DNA of 64,000 nt, taken from Pseudeuparius sepicola (taxonomy: Eukaryota > Arthropoda > Insecta > Coleoptera > Anthribidae). Positions 63,194-64,000 of this stretch are shown here, one piece after another. A model generated the notes under the pieces. That model saw only the letters and a list, made by a program, of their open reading frames with translations, was not told where the DNA came from and searched no databases. The position numbers were made by a program, and so were the translations under genes. Within the stretch, counting starts at the first letter, position 1. The number at the start of each line of letters is the position of its first letter. The stretch lies in contig OY987300.1 of NCBI GenBank assembly GCA_963920635.1, forward strand, positions 79,213,899 through 79,277,898, given 5' to 3'.

Positions 63194-63981
63194 CTGCAAT
63201 AGAAAAAGAAATCATAAAGGACAACACAAATTGAGAGTTATTTGATCACACTTGCCACTCACTGACTGATGTTATTACCATAAAACATTAAAATTTGATT
63301 TTAATGTTTTTTTTTTGGTTGTTCAAGTCCACAGAACAAACACACAACTAAACATCAGTACAAAGCAAAGTAAATAGGAAAGTATAAGAATATAACTATT
63401 ATTATTCTAAAATTGCAATGAAAAACAAACAATATATTCGAACCTTGCAAATCGTAAAAATGTACTAGAAGTATCAAAAATTTACGTTGATATAAGGAAT
63501 GCAAAAATGTACTAGATTTGTATGTTTGTCTAGCCCTGGCAACACTGCTGAAAAGCAGACAACTGCAGCTAACTTTAGCGTGTTTAAAAATCCGTTGCCA
63601 ACTTCAGCTCATGCCTTGAGTTGTTAGTTTTAACCATGACTAACCTAACCTTATATATTTTGTGACCATGAATTAAAAAGTGAGTAGAGAGTAGTGTCCT
63701 CAGAGAAATAACCAAGGTAAAGGTATTTCTCTGAGGTAGTTGCCATGAATATTATAATATAGCATTTATTGCCCAACAGGTAACCCCCATTTACAGGACA
63801 AGTATATAATGAGTAAGAGAATCACATATGAATATTAGGTACTAATAAACATAAAAGACTACATAAAAAAAGCAAGATAAAAAAGCAATATAAAAACCCG
63901 GATATAAGTGACAAAACATTACAGTGAACGAAGACAAATAATTATGTTTTATTGTTTAGTTGTTAAATTGTCTAAACTTAC
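63194..63981 (-). other. Intron of the right-edge gene
   Basis: 788 bp bounded by GTAAGT (complement of 63976-63981) and the TTGCAG acceptor. Contains a dispersed repeat (63510-63650) and a small hairpin at 63699-63737 (CCTCAGAGAAATA ... TATTTCTCTGAGG). Confidence 0.5.
63510..63650. repeat. Dispersed repeat, second copy
   Basis: Shares the block order GGCAACACTG, AGACAACTGCAGCTAACTT and AAAAATCCGTTG with 12840-12985. Confidence 0.5.
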
Positions 63982-64000
63982 CTGCTGAATCATAAGCTAT
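63982..64000 (-). CDS. Partial exon at the window edge, same gene
   Basis: On the minus strand the last 19 bases read IAYDSA plus one base, then a perfect donor CAG/GTAAGT. The other two frames contain stops, and the phase fits the exon at 63066-63193. Confidence 0.5.

Overview
Eukaryotic window, almost certainly an insect nuclear genome and most plausibly a beetle. It is AT-rich, genes are split by GT-AG introns, there are no bacterial operons, and it is crowded with TA-flanked inverted-repeat (mariner/Tc1-type) elements ending in CAGGGTG...CACCCTG, hAT elements with 8-bp target duplications, and DUF4817-type transposases of the kind common in beetles. The order is an inference from repeat style; no species is claimed.

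Host genes. (1) Chip/LDB1 (LIM-domain-binding cofactor), + strand, seven recognisable coding exons from 18657 to 39638. The most N-terminal residues are not found; the introns are packed with mobile DNA. (2) A small SelW/Rdx-family, MIEN1-like redox protein, - strand, 49544-49938, three exons with tiny introns (51 and 47 bp), ending in a CaaX box. (3) Divergently transcribed from it, the spliceosomal U4/U6 snRNP protein PRPF3, + strand, 50380-60664, three coding exons. (4) At the right edge, the last exon (63066-63193) and the end of the preceding exon (63982-64000) of an unrecognised - strand gene. (5) Weaker calls: a THAP-like exon at 13.4 kb and a TATA+Inr core promoter at 47.53 kb without a recognisable gene.

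Layout. 1-18 kb is nested transposons: a mariner-like remnant; a 0.93-kb foldback; a 6.2-kb DUF4817 transposon whose transposase is split by a 3.6-kb element inserted at TTAA; a hAT; a second mariner-like remnant broken by a 5'-truncated LINE. 18.6-40 kb is Chip, including a 6 x 447-bp tandem array (20208-22886) that copies a 3' splice site plus 19 bp of exon five extra times. 40.8-44.4 kb holds large palindromes and a MITE. 44.4-49.5 kb is mostly featureless. 49.5-60.7 kb is the MIEN1-like/PRPF3 pair, with PRPF3 introns expanded by at least seven elements. 60.7-64 kb is AT-rich with the edge gene.

Most striking observations: the splice-acceptor-bearing tandem array inside Chip; repeated 'Russian-doll' palindromes in which a TA-flanked foldback sits at the exact dyad centre of an older foldback; repeated insertion of elements 40-90 bp upstream of 3' splice sites in Chip and PRPF3; an in-frame open extension past the Chip stop; and 5S-rRNA-like and tRNA-like relics. 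All protein identifications rest on recognised family motifs read by eye; no database search was run.
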